From Spirometra erinaceieuropaei (Eukaryota > Platyhelminthes > Cestoda > Diphyllobothriidea > Diphyllobothriidae), in assembly GCA_902702965.1 (NCBI GenBank), contig CACRXP010000405.1, forward strand, positions 418,287-482,286: a stretch of 64,000 nt of DNA, written 5' to 3'. Position 1 is the stretch's first letter; each line of letters opens with the position of its first letter. This document shows, one piece after another, positions 44,260 through 56,450 of the stretch. Made by a program: the position numbers and the translations under genes. A model generated the notes under the pieces. It searched no databases, was not told where the DNA came from, and saw only the letters and a program-made list of their open reading frames with translations.

Positions 44260-44440
44260 GACGGGCTCGTGACCCAGTGGTTAGAGGCGTGGACTTCGAA
44301 CTAACAGGTCGCGAGCTCGAGCCTCTATTGTGCCACACTTCGGGGTTGGGTATAACTGTCTGACGACCGTTAATAAGCCAGAAATGGACATTCCAGTCTC
44401 CCTTATCTTTGTTGGTAATGACATTCTGCCAAGTTTCCAA
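44260..44440 (+). repeat. SINE-1 copy, head-to-head with the array
   Basis: GGGCTCGTGACCCAGTGGTT (A box), GACTTCGAACTAACAGGTCG, GAGCTCGAGCC (B box), then TCTGACGACCGTTAATAAGC tail. Confidence 0.78.
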
Positions 44441-45141
44441 TTGTGAGATTTTTTAATACCGTGAAATGGCCGTTCATAGATCGTCATGTCTCTGCAGTTA
44501 CCAATGTGGCTTGTAAAGTTAACAATATGGTTCAAATCCACAGCTAAATTTTATGAATCCTCTATGGTCCCCCTTTATTACCGTAGAGAAATGTGTGGTA
44601 TTCCGTACGCGGAAAATATACGCCTTGTAGTTTGGAAACCCTGAATCCAAGTGTAGAGGTAGAGTAGGTTCAAAATTATTCCGGAATTGGAGAAGTTTTT
44701 GAAAACCAAATTATGCGTTTCCTTGGAGTACAAAATTGAAAGAAGATGTAATTTTCTACCGAATGAGCATAAGAATGAATATGTTATGCATGTTTTCTAT
44801 GAAATATAATTGGACTTTTAGGGGAATCGAAAATCATTGAGAAAAATTCATGCTAATTAAGTAGTCATCTTACAGGGTGTACTTTTTTACATGCAGCCGA
44901 AAGGAAGTTCATTCGAAAGCCGGCACCCTGAGGTAACTGAATTGTTGTAGCCTGATTAGTTTTGCAACCCTACTTACTTAATCCTTTTAAAACGAAAATG
45001 CATTTCGAAATTTCGGTTGACATTTCATGAGTTAGCCCACTTACTGTGCGTATATCTACACACACCCGTTTCTGCGTACTAACTTTTTGCCTTTTGAAGC
45101 ACTTTTTTCCCCTGGTACGAAGCTGGAGCAAGCGTGCAAAG

Positions 45142-45294
45142 CAGGATTTATTGGTACCAACAAACGGCTCATCAACTGTCTCCCGTCGTCTCTGTTTACT
45201 GTTGCTGTATTCTTCCCACTCGTTATTTATGTTTTGAAGCGACAGGATGCAGTTTATGAGCAGTCGCGCAATTTGTTGGTACCAATAAATCCTG
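45142..45294. repeat. Inverted repeat with perfect 23-bp core
   Basis: 45142-45164 (CAGGATTTATTGGTACCAAC plus AAA) is the exact reverse complement of 45272-45294. Weaker pairing extends inward (GCTCATCAACTG against GCTCATAAACTG). Confidence 0.85.
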
Positions 45295-45629
45295 TTTTGA
45301 ACGATTGCTTCAATTCCATGCCGGGGAATAATTTGCTTCAAATCTGCTATTTGCGTTGGCTAGTCTTAATGCAGTAAACAGTGACTTTGCTATTTAGCAT
45401 CGAATTTCCCACGCAAATTCGAATTGCTCTAGGCCTCTTATTCACTATCCATGTTCTGCAGCGATGAGTTGCCGTTGGCAAAATGTAGCGGGATTTGTTG
45501 GTGGCAGTAGAATATGTTGTGTGTGCCCGTCTTGCATTCATACCGAGAAAAAATTGCTTCCAACATGAATTTGCGTTGGCAGCAATCCAGTTACCACAGA
45601 TTCTGGCAAACAATGAAAAACGTATTGAC

Positions 45630-47620
45630 CGTCTAATCAACAAATCAATCCGCTTATCCCCCTATTCTTACTCTTCACTAACCGCCTGGAACTGGAGCGG
45701 TTCTAGTCGTGCCAAAAATAAAGCGTATTGGGCACTCTCACTCCTGTGCCAACATCCAATGCTAAGATCCTTTTCAATGCTTTTCTATGCTTTTGGTAGA
45801 AAAATCTTAGCTTCCCTACCGACAGTATATTTATCCTTTAAATTCTCTGACACCGCCCGTTAGGAGGATATTTCACTAAATTCCGGCAATTTTAAACTGC
45901 CAAAACTATTTGATACTGCCGAGACCTAATTAGTTAAAACAGGAAAGAAAACTCCGAATGACACTGAACTGACCTGTTGTCCAATGAGGTAAGATCCCAC
46001 TCAAGTTTTCTCGATAAAAGGACTTCATGACTCTGCTCATAAGATGAGCAAGCATTCTCAAAGCGTGTGGATTTCTGAATGATTGAGTTCCAAGCCCCTG
46101 AACAAATTATCGATTGACATGAAAGCGCGCACGTCAACTATCGGTCGCCTGGTTTTCTTACCCTTACAGTAGTGCGCAAATTGGTAGGATTTCGACTGAT
46201 AAGACAAACAGAAGGTCCGCGAAATCATCTTGCTCTCAGCCAAATAGATGCCCTTTCGGCACTTTTTTATTTTACTCGGAATAACTCCCTGCCTATGAGT
46301 GCAAAAAACGAATGTCTTATTTTTTTAGTCACATATGAATCTGTAAAGAAGATGAACACACGATATCTGGGACAGTAGGTGTATTAGTCTGAGCTTTCGG
46401 TCTCGTACAGGAGGCCAGCGTCAGAGACTGTGAAAATGTGGCATCAAATGAGCAGTTTTTGTAGTCAAGCCATGAAGGGGGGATATGAGTGCGGAGGGTG
46501 GTATTCGCGATAAGCTGAGTCCCACGCCGTCACACGGCGGCGTGACTGTGTGCACCCTTGGCTGGAATTCGGGTCTCACGTCTTGGCCGCGGGAACGGAG
46601 CGCGTGATAGTAGGGGGGTATGTCAACGTGTCTGTTGATAGAGTTGGTGTCAGACACCCAGACCTCCAACAGTTCTCGCCCTGTCTTATTGCTGGTCCGT
46701 GCTACTATCCGCGTGCTCGCGAAGTTGAATTCGTGGCTTTCCTCCAGCGTGTGAGTGGCGACCTGAGACAACGGGTCGCCTCTCCGGACCGCCCGTCTAA
46801 GGTCCGTTATTCGTGAGCTAAGTCGTCGTTCGGTCTGTCCTGTGTAGTGGCGAGGGCAGTCCCGACATGGGATCTGCTAAACGACATCCAATTGTTCTCC
46901 CACGTCTAGTCGGTCCTTCACTCGCATGATTTTGTTGCGCATGGTCGCTGTCGGACGGTGAGCGATACCCACGCCGAGCTCTCCAGCGATACGTTCCATC
47001 GCTTCGGACACGTTCTTTCTATGTGGTAGAGGATGCCACAGTGTTGGCGGCTCTCCTCCGTTCGTTCGCCGTGGGTGCGTGCGGAGGCAGCGGCTGACGA
47101 AGCTGTTCGGGTATCCATTCCTTGCCAGTTGGTCCCAATGATGCCGAAGTTCTCGTACTCGTCCCTCTGAATCACTGAAGTGCGTTTTTACCCTTTGAAA
47201 GAGTCTCCTAACACATCTGCGTTTATGGGCCATTGGGTGGTTACTACATAAATTTCCTGCTTACGTTACGCAGACAGAAATCTTCCGAGCTTATCTAAAA
47301 CGCCGTTTGGGTTACAGCTTTGTTGCAATGAAGTTCATGGACACTTGCTGACTAATTGCTATTAATCGGACAGTAAATTCTCGAAATATTGGGTAGCGGG
47401 ATCTTTGGCAGATGGTATAATCTTAAAGATTCACTGGGTTTTGAGGGTGGATTCAAGGACCTGAGGCCTTTTGCGACTGGCTAACAGTCACTGATACATT
47501 CAGGAAATTGAATCGGCAAAAAGATTTGAATTCTGAAACCTGCCCTGGTCATTGGCCTAAATTAGGCAACAGCTGAGGATCAACCGCGGATGACACAGAA
47601 GGTAATAGCACGCGCACAGC
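45630..47620 (+). repeat. Dispersed repeat D, copy A (interrupted)
   Basis: Segments 45650-46300 and 47257-47600 match 55150-56060 and 56117-56450 in order (for example CTGAACTGACCTGTTGTCCAA and TTACAGCTTTGT). The copy is split by a minus-strand Penelope fragment that repeat D copy B lacks. No coding function was recognised. Confidence 0.75.
46390..47236 (-). pseudogene. Penelope-like element fragment (RT C-terminus to GIY-YIG)
   Basis: Minus strand from 47233: HKRRCVRRLFQRVKTHFSD, YPNSFVSRCLRTHPRRT, MERIAGELGVGIAHRP, then after a stop near 46877 CRDCPRHYTGQTERRLSSRI, SQVATHTLEESHEFNF, and RELLEVWVSDTNSINRH. It is close kin to the copy at 50851-52140. Inserted into repeat D. Confidence 0.85.
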
Positions 47621-48584
47621 AGAGATCTTGACAATCCATGGTTATTCTGTAGACCTTCGATCCGTTTGGCCCAAGGGACTGCATAACATCTAGGACCAAA
47701 ATCCAGGTGATTCGGTCGTCCTGACGAGGATGCTATCAAATTCATTTGCTGGTACATCTAATCACAACCCGCAGACTTGTAGATGCAGACCACAAGGAAC
47801 GTTATTTCGCAGATTCGACAATGGAGATAAACGTCTGTGCTGTAGATAGACTCCGATCGCAAAGAACAGTTACGGATGGAAAACGTATCACAAAGATGCA
47901 CTACTTCGGTGAACCTGACCGTCTATCTAAAAGGAGGAGTTAAACCACAACGATGCCACTCTCACAAGTGTCCTCGTCGGACTGGTATTCACTCCAGCGA
48001 TTGCAGTTCTGCACAAGGGAAGGGTGCGCGCTTACATACTTACCTACGCTTTCGCTCCTCTGCCGCAAAAAATGGTTCATTAAACTTATTCTTGGAAGAA
48101 GCACATGGGTTGAGATCACTCAAGGAACAGTGGCGACACCTTTCCCAGCCTGTGCACTTGAAGGCAGACCTCGTCCACAGCAAACTGATAAGAACAAGAA
48201 ACTTGTTAATGTGAATCACGCTGGCCTTCTAAGTGTAATTATTTCAACCCTGAAGCCAACACGCTCCATTCCACTGAGCAGTTCTGCACAAGGGGGTGAG
48301 TGCTTGCAAGCCCACCTAGATCACTGATCTTCCGTGGAAACGAATCCAGCGGTCACTGAAGATGAGCCAGAACTACGCTCTCGCATTGACTGACTAACGT
48401 GGTCTTCCGTCATGCATATAACAACCGCTAGAACTTACCTATCTTCCCAGGCGGAAAATGAGCGTGGAGATCTCTTCCTCGCCGGGATTTTAAGAGGAAG
48501 ACGAAAGTCATGATGACAACAGGTTTCGTCGCAGATTCTTGCTAGACAATAGAAACGAACGGGCAAGTTCCAGGAAGCAGTTCG
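47621..48584. other. Unassigned sequence
   Basis: A CAGTTCTGCACAAGGG word occurs twice (48004 and 48281), each followed by GTGCG/GTGAG-CTT. ORFs of 112-124 codons show no recognisable domain. Confidence 0.4.
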
Positions 48585-48778
48585 AAAGACAAAGATGCGA
48601 TTACTTGAACAATAAATTTATTGGTTTGACGTTTTAGATTCTTATTCGAACCCATCGTCAGAGGCACAGGGAGTGCAGTAACTGCAACTGCTTCTGATGA
48701 TGGGTTCGCGTGAGCATCCGAAACGTCGGACCAATACATTTCTTTCTCCAGTGATCGCATCTTCGTCTTCTCAAGTGC
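48585..48778. repeat. Inverted pair of hammerhead-like motifs
   Basis: Arms 48585-48665 (minus) and 48688-48778 (plus) are imperfect reverse complements around a 20-odd-base spacer. Each arm holds the motif: minus 48628-48661 (CTGACGA, stem GGGTTC/GAATCT 6 of 6 with GU pairs, but core TAAAACGTC) and plus 48694-48727 (CTGATGA, stem GGGTTC/GCATCC 5 of 6, GAAACGTC). They also share GATGCGAT at the outer edges. Confidence 0.6.
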
Positions 48779-49421
48779 AGCATCTATCTCGCTCTCAAGT
48801 ATTATAGTGTATCAAATCTGATGCAGCGACGAATTCGATGCACGATTGTACGGACAGACGCCGCTACTAACTTGTTCTTCGAAAGCACCACGGCGACTAT
48901 TCCAAGAAGCCTATAAGACCTTAAAACTTTTGTTGACATTTAGAAGGCCTGCCGGGTTTTCTGTCTTCGTCCCAGAAAGCCTGGACCTACCTGATAACCT
49001 GTTCTGAGGGTCACTCGACGCGTCCACGGTTGGTGGATAATGGGAATTCACTTCAACGAAGGCTAGCCGCGAAGGAAGCGGTCTCGGATCATGCAGCAGC
49101 ATTACCTTCAGGCGTGATTGAGCACCGATCTGGCTGATCGGTCAGAAACTTTGTAATATTGCGAATAGGCACCTGCGATGTAATGTAGCATCAACTGTCG
49201 TCGTCCAGTACTATATTGAGTCCTTAAACTATTGTACGGATGGAGATGTCTACCATGTGGTGCAGAAGCGGTAGTAAACTGTCATTTCACGAAGCCGATC
49301 AACGCAACTGCAGTTCAGAGAGCCACGACGTACCTGTGTGTTTAGACAACAGGGTCATTCTCCGCGCACTTTGCCTGGACATGTCGAAGGCCGAGTTTGT
49401 TGTTAGGAGCTATTTCCTGCC

Positions 49422-49465
<44 letters not shown>

Positions 49466-49466
49466 G

Positions 49467-49504
<38 letters not shown>

Positions 49505-50850
49505 ACAACAACAACAACAACAACCAGAACCTCTGCTCGGTTGCAGTCACACGACCAGCTATACTGACTAGTCAGCACAACTTCCTCCTTGACTCGCACC
49601 AGCCCGCGTCTTACACCTTCAGTTCGACTGCTGCTGAAGTCTTTTTTACTTCCATTGATAGATCATTCGGCACGTGGTGAGTTCCAAACGTTTTCTGACC
49701 ACAGTCTGTGCGTGAGCTTAATATTACATGTCATGTCATGGTTACTTTGAGGCCCAGACCTTTGCAAGGAATTTGGATGAGGAATCTACACCTTCTCCAC
49801 CTTTTTGCAGCATAGGCCTGAATCTAAAACTAAAACGTGCCCTCAAATAGTTAGGGGCGAAACCATTTTGTATGCTTCTTCCCTGTACAGTGAACACTTG
49901 TCTTCGAGCAGAGATTGTTTTTCACAAAAAATGAAGATTCCAAACTCTCTTTACCTCTTGCTGCCCATGTACCCCACTCGGTCGATTGAATATATGCCAT
50001 GCTGATTGGTGAAGGCGGAAAATAGGATTCTTGTGAGTTAAATTACGAAGCATCTTGTGGACATTGGCCATGCGGTTGACCAAACGACTGCATTAAAAAT
50101 CCTAGTTTTGACTACGACTAAGCATCTCCGTGTAATTGGCCGGGTCACGTGATCGACCTCCCACGACCAGTGGTTAGGGTTGATGGCGTTAGTAACAGCC
50201 CATTCTACCGTCCCCTCACAACCCTACCTCCCACGTGACTGATTAAAGGGCAAGGATTTAATATGTAAGCCCGATGAGAAAATAGGGCACCGGGACTGCT
50301 GGATACGGGGAGGATGTTAATGTTAGTTTTGTCAGTAGGGCAAGCGAACGTCGCAACTAACGGAATTTGCTGAAGGCAGATAGAAAATTTGCATTTCTGT
50401 CCTATATTTGTTGTATTACTCCAACGAGGAGCCGGAGCGGACAGTGTAATTTGCAACGTGTAAACTGAGAGCGCGCAAGGGGGTGGAAAACAGGTAATCC
50501 AGGGTTAGTGGTTGAAGAATGCCGGATTGGTTTGAGAGGGTATGCGGCTGACAGACTTAACCCCAACCCTAACCTTGCCCCTAGCTCCAACCCCAATCCT
50601 TTCACAAACCGAAATTTTTAACCTGACTTTACACTTGACCCTAAACTTAATCATCTTTTAGGCCTAGTTAGAGACGTGATTCAAGTACAACCAAGATGAA
50701 AGAGCTAAGCATGCTATATGTATCAAACACTTAAGTTCGCATATTTAATCATTAGTGACTACCATCTAGTGGTGTGAAACTATAATCCGGCCTGATGAGT
50801 TCTCACTGTAAACCGAACTCGCTAACTCAGGCAACTCCCGCCATCCGCAG
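48779..50850. other. Unassigned sequence with microsatellite
   Basis: No gene was recognised. Around 50560-50650 there is a C/A-rich run (CCCCAACCCTAACC) reminiscent of degenerate telomere-like words, too short and irregular to call. Confidence 0.4.
49422..49525. repeat. (ATC)n then (CAA)n compound microsatellite
   Basis: About 80 bases of CAT/ATC units with one AGC interruption are followed by about 20 bases of AAC units. The long Ile- and Asn-rich and Asp-rich ORFs here are artefacts of the repeat. Confidence 0.97.
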
Positions 50851-52140
50851 TGAGCGAACGCAGTAGAACGCAACGTTCCTCTGCGGCCAATCGTTGCCCT
50901 GAAAGGCAGTCCCACATACAATCTGGCCAAATGGATGTCCCGAAAACTCAATTTTCTCCGAGAGGGCTCTGTGACGTACGTCAATTCGGCCTCCCAATCC
51001 CTTGCCGACATTCTGGGAAAAACTAGTCTACCCGACCAAATCATGATATCCTTTGACACTGTCTCACTTTTCGCGTTCATCCCACCAGACTTGGCGCGCG
51101 ACGTGCTACGCAAACGCCTCAAAGAAAAGTACGACGCAATGACAGGACCCCTAAATATCCAACACCAAATGCAGCTTTCCGCATTCTGCCAGCGAACCCT
51201 TTTCAGCTTCGATGGCAGAACAAAAGAACGAATCAAAGGAACACCCATGGGTTCCCCAATATCCAGCTTAATTGCGGAATTGGTCCTACAAGAGCTGGAA
51301 AAGGTTGCTTTCAGCCACTACAAACCTGCGTTTTGGCGCCGATACATGGACGGTACACTCGTCGTTATTGAAAAGGACAGGTTATCGGGTTTTCAAGACC
51401 TGCTTAACGGCATCTTTCCCGACATTCAGTTTACAAGAGAAGATGAGGAGGATGAGAAACTACCCTTCCTTGACGTGCTCGTCACACGCACAACTGACGT
51501 TATGCTCAGCACTACAGTGTGCAGAAAGGCGACCAATACAACCCATTTCCTCAACTATCATAACAACCACCCATTGGTGCACAAACGCGGCTGTGTGAGG
51601 ACGCTTTTCGACCGAGTAAAAACGCGCTGTAGCGAGCCCGAAGGAAGGCTGAAAGAACTACGGCATCTTAGGGACCAGTTAACAAAGAACGGCTACCCAA
51701 ATAGTTTCATCAGCCGCTGCATACGTACGCGCCCACGGCGGACATACGAAAAAGACACCAACAACTTGGAACTTCCTACCGTACATAAAGAATATGTCCG
51801 AGGCTGCAGAACGCATTGCGTCAGAGTTAGGCGTGGACATCCCACATCATCCGGCGGCTACCATACGTAGCAGGATCATGAAAATGAAGTACCGGCTGGG
51901 CGTAGGTGAACAGTCGGGCGTAGTCCATCAAATCTCGTGCCAAAACTGTCCTTGGCACTACACAGACCAAACAGGACGACGTCTCAGCTCACAAATACTT
52001 GAGCACAAACGGGCCGTTCGAAGTGGCGACCCACTATCTCAAGTCGTCACTCACACGCTGAGGGAAGGCCATGAGTTCGACTTCGCCAACAGGCGGATAT
52101 TGGCGCGAGCCGGCAACAGGAGGGGCGAGAACTGTTAGAG
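50851..52140 (+). pseudogene. Penelope-like element: RT plus GIY-YIG, frameshifted
   Basis: Frame 1 (to about 51770): LRPIVALKGSPTYNLAKWM, ISFDTVSLFAFIPPDLA, GTPMGSPISSLIAELVLQEL, FWRRYMDGTLVVI, LPFLDVLVTR, PLVHKRGCVRTLFDRVKT, YPNSFISRC. A frameshift near 51770 leads to NFLPYIKNMSEAAERIA, GVDIPHHPAATIRSRIM, QISCQNCPWHYTDQTGRRLS, HKRAVR and HTLREGHEFDF. The catalytic YxDD reads YMDG and the GIY-YIG signature is degraded (HQI, YTDQ). Penelope-like elements insert by target-primed reverse transcription using these two domains; this copy is dead. Confidence 0.92.
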
Positions 52141-54384
52141 GCATGGGTGTCGGACATCAACTCTAGCAATAGACACATTGATTTGCCTGCGTGATATCAC
52201 GCACTCCGCCCACGCAGCCAGGTGGCGCAGGTCACATCGCCGCGAGGTAAAAACGACATCACCACACCGGGGGACTATTGTGGGCCAGGCAGCACAAACC
52301 AGACATAGCCACGGATGTAGCCCCCCCTCACGGCACAACGATATAAATGTTCACACGCTGCTGCACTCTAGTAGTCTCTAACGGTGAACTTCAGTTCGAG
52401 CTCGAAAGCTAAGGTCAATAACTCTACCGTCCCAGTGATCGTGCCTTCGAATTCTTTTAGAATAAGAGGTCTCTAGGTTTTATGACGGCCGTAGATTTGT
52501 TCCGGGAGACAATGTTTCAGTACTGTGAACTGCAGACAGATGAATGACAGCTACGCTACATTTGGGACATCTTAGGACTCATAGACTAAAATGAAAGAAC
52601 CACCGCATGTGTACATCTGTAAGAAGGTAAATCCATATCTCTTCAGACGAAGTGGGACTGCGAAATGCACTTATCGAACTGGAGATTAAAAATGATCCTT
52701 AGCCACAGAATGCACAAGTGTCGCATTTGTTTCAATAAAAGGCAATCCTCGCCAGTCGCGGGTAGCCACATGCGGAACAAATCTGACAGATGGAAAAGTC
52801 GTCCTCAGTTGGTTGCTGTCCCGGAATGCATGACTGTTACCACAATCTCGTGTGTCCACGCATGTGTTTATTTTAATCAAGTAGCTGGGGCATTATTCGT
52901 GTGCCTCCCTAATTAAACTTTCAAGGTCGGTTGTTGGAAAGACATGACTATGAACAAGTACGCTGCTCTGTTGTTTCCTCGCTTAATGCAAGGCGTCGGT
53001 TACTTCGAAAATTTAGATCAGGGTGAAATATGTCGAAAGTAAACTAATTTGTTTCTCAGATGGGTCTGCTTTTATCGCAGTCACAATGCACTCATCTCGT
53101 TGAATATTAGAAATTTAACCCCGCTAATCCAAGATATTCTGTTCCGCCCTGCTTGTCCATCCATCCTTTTTCCCCTAAAAATGTGCATGTGGGGGACAAT
53201 TATCTAAGATGACACAGACAGAAGCCCTAGTGAGTTAAAAGCACATAGAATCACGAGGGTGTTCGGTATTACTCGAAGTTATCCACGAGAAAGGCCTTAC
53301 CACCAAAGAAATGAGCGTTCAGCAAGTCGCCGAGCGAGATGTAATGATGCAAAAAGCCTATAGACTGCCGACGACACTAGTAGTTATTACCAAATCGGCG
53401 TTATTACCTAAACGCCGAGTTCCCTTGATGTAAGATGTCATATATCCCTAAGTTTGAAGCCCTTGTAGCGGATATCTTGCATCTAGTCACTAACTTCGTC
53501 TCCTTACGCAGACACCTCAAAACAACATCCAACAAAGAAACCCATTCAAAGGGAGGGGTTAGCAGAGGAGAATGGTTTTAATGCTCTATTCTCGTTTTGA
53601 TTAAGCAGACGAATAACCAGTTTGCTGTGAAGGTATGTTGCCGTCTCGCATAAATAAGCAGTTAAAGCTTTTGTCATCACCTGTTTCATTTCCTTTTTTT
53701 CTTCTTATTCCCAATTTTCCTCTTCTTCCCCATTTTCTTCTTCCTCTTCCTCTCTAAATTCGGATGTTCGCCCGAATAGGGTCTGTACGTGTGTGATTGT
53801 GGACAGAAGATATCAATCCGTCTTTCAGTTTTCATTTTGGAAACAATTCAAGCAACATTCTTCCTCTTTCTAGTCAGGGGCAGCATTGCCGCATGATCGC
53901 TGACCCCGTCCACACAATGATTTGAATCATCACGAGAAATCCAGTGTTGAGTTAGATTAGTTGGAGGAACGTTCGTTTCGTATGATGCAAACATACTTAT
54001 TCAAGAATCGGCAATCGTCATGGACGCCTTCGCATCAGCAAATGCATTGGCAATTCGTAGCCAACCATAGCCGATTCCTTCAGGAGCTTGGATACAAACG
54101 TTGAACAAATTCATTCACTCTGATCCCGCCTGGCCATCTCCTCTGCGGAGCTGTGAAGTCATTATCGCATGGTCACTCGTAGACAAACTTACCCCATTGG
54201 ACAATAGGTGAGTTCAGCCCCATCTGGAACATACCTGCGTGTTTAGACTAAGCAGATCTCAGCACTCCTTATGAGCGTTTCCACAATAATCCATACTGTC
54301 ACCTAAGCAACTTAGACGCTTCCGAATGCAGTGAATAAAACCCGCCCGTTTTTATTTTGCATAGGCAGATCCGCTATACTGTAG
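52141..54384. other. Unassigned sequence
   Basis: It starts with the probable 3' UTR of the Penelope-like copy. No gene or clear repeat was recognised; a pyrimidine-rich tract lies at 53680-53760. Confidence 0.4.
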
Positions 54385-55095
54385 TTATGCACTACCAGTA
54401 GGCCAGGAGAGCATTTTTCGAATAGTCCAACCAGCCATCTTTGACAGCTTGCATTAGAGACATATGAGCAGTACCGTTGCTTTTGTCATTGACCCCACCT
54501 TTGGTCTCTCTCACAGGAATATTATGCAAGAGCTTGCCATGGGACTGATGTGGAATGAATGAAGTAACAAGACATGTGGAGATCCGGAGCCCGCGTTCAT
54601 CTGTTTGAACTCTGGAGCACGAGTGGAAGCCTGCGCTCAGAAGAGCCAACGGTAACCCATGAGGAGATTGTAAATGGGACGCAATTACAGTAAACAGACG
54701 AACAGTGGAGACGACTGCAAACAGCTTTGAGTGGGGGCTGAAGTTGTTGTAGTCGGCTAAAGGAGTCAGCGCGGGATGTTCAGGCTTAAATCGCCCAGAG
54801 GCCTGCCCTACTCCCCGATCGGGCACGGCCGCAAATACGAAGGTGTGACTGGCTTGCAGAAAGACGCCGAAGAGATCGGTCCCCCTGGAACGACCAATTT
54901 TGTTCCATTCATGTGTGAACCCAGCCATCATGGCAGTCATGCGAGCAAGGGTTTCGGCTGCTCATCGAGCGCGTGTATTATACAACCTTAAATTACGCTG
55001 GTGGAAATAAGGTCCGTCAAAGATGATGGGCTGGACTATTCCAAAAAGCACTCCTATCCTACTGATAGTGCATGAGTACAATATAGAGGGGCTGC
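54385..55095. repeat. Inverted repeat with ~70-bp arms
   Basis: The minus strand of 54385-54455 (GTCAAAGATGGCTGGTTGGA) matches the plus strand of 55010-55095 (GTCAAAGATGATGGGCTGGA) through TAGTGCAT and a TATAG-GG-CTGC end. The interior contains a 182-codon minus ORF without a recognisable domain. Confidence 0.6.
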
Positions 55096-55119
55096 AAAAT
55101 TGAGTAGCAGTGCGAGGCG

Positions 55120-56450
55120 CATTGCCAAAATTGTTTGACTGCTTTTTCGTTTATTCGTATTCTCAACTAGCCTCCCGGAACTGGTTCTTGATAGGCTTAA
55201 ACTGTTTTGGTCGTGCAACAAAATAAAGCGCATTGGACACTGTTACTTCTGTGCTAAGATGCCTATAAATGCTTTTCTCTGATTTTGATCTTAAAATCTC
55301 AACTTCCCCACCGACGGTATACTTATCCTGTACACTTTTAACCGACTTCTTAATTTAGTCGGTCTAACGGGAAGTTATCAAAAGCAACGTTCGCTCGCCA
55401 TCTTTTCTTCTGAATATAGCTATGGGGATTTTCACAGCTTTAATTTTAAACTGTCAAAATTCTCTGAATCTGCTGAGACCTGCTTAGTTAAAACAGGAAA
55501 GTAAATTCTGAATGACACTGAACTGACCTGTTGTCCAATGGGGTAAGGTCCCATGCGACTGTCCGTGCTGAAAGGACCTCAACACTCTGCGCATAAAGTG
55601 GCCAAGCGCCCTGAAGGCGTATGAATTTCTGAATGACTGAGACCCAAGACTCTGGGCGATTATCGACCGGAATTTTGAATCGCCATCGCCGAAATGAAAG
55701 CGCGCATGCCAACTACACTTGCCAACGTCGTGGTGCCCCTGGGCGATTATCGATCGAAATTTTGAATTGCCAGCCATCCATCGACCGAAATGAAAACGAG
55801 CACGGCGAATTATCGACTAAAGATTAGAGTTGGCAGTCCATCGATTGACATGAAAGCGCGCGCGCCAACTACAGGTCCCTGGATTCGTTACCCTTAAGCT
55901 AGTTGCCCTTTCGGCAGTGCGTAAACTAAATAAAATTGACACGATTTGAACTACCAAGGCAAACAGAAGGTTTGTGAAATCATTTCGCCCCCAGCCAAAT
56001 AAATGCACTTTCGACACTATTCAACTTCACTCAGACCACCCTTCTGCCTTTTTTCACAAAAGACCGTTTTTTTCGGCTTTGGTCAAACTTTCTAAGTCTT
56101 CTACCTTAGTTAGGCAGAGAGAAATCTTTCGATCTTACCTTAAACTGTTTAGATTACAGCTTTGTCACAATCAAGTTAACGGTACTGACTGGTGTCAGTG
56201 AGAAGATATGGATTATTCGTTATTAATCAGTCTGTAAAGTACCGGAATATTACTAAGCCCGGATTTTAGGAGATTGTTTAATGTGTCAATCGGTTTTGAT
56301 AATGCATTCAGCGTCCTAAGTCCTGGTAGGACTGACTTACAATAAATGATACTTTTAGGGGGCTTGAGTCGGTAACAGGGTTTGAATCCTATAACCTGTG
56401 CTGGTCGTAGTCTTTAATGCAGACAACAACTGGAATTCAGTCGATCATGA
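55120..56450 (+). repeat. Dispersed repeat D, copy B (uninterrupted)
   Basis: It matches copy A at 45630-47620 along its length without the Penelope insertion. It contains an expanded minisatellite at 55655-55880. Confidence 0.75.
55655..55880. repeat. Minisatellite, three imperfect units of 60-85 bases
   Basis: Units contain CGATTATCGA, TTTTGAAT, and CGAAATGAAAGCGCGC. Copy A of repeat D has a single unit (about 46108-46140). Confidence 0.75.

Larger units (their letters stand above)
43640..45035. mobile_element. Foldback element FB1 copy 3, split by SINE insertions
   Basis: A truncated left arm (43640-43762, ACATGCACAAAATATTCATT) is followed by SINE-1 copies (43763-44440), then the centre and right arm (44440-45035) ending TTCGGTTGACATTTCATGAG. 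The centre (44440-44650) is the reverse complement of the copy-1 centre (9210-9440), so the two copies lie in opposite orientation. Confidence 0.8.

Noticed and set aside
49240..49680. 146-codon ORF with long Ile and Asn runs
   Set aside because: The runs are translation of the ATC/AAC microsatellite; the flanking residues show no domain.
50560..50650. Interstitial telomere repeats
   Set aside because: CCCTAACC-like words are few and irregular; no true tandem array.
54392..54940. 182-codon ORF as a host gene
   Set aside because: No recognisable domain, no splice context, and it is enclosed by an inverted repeat; kept only as an observation.
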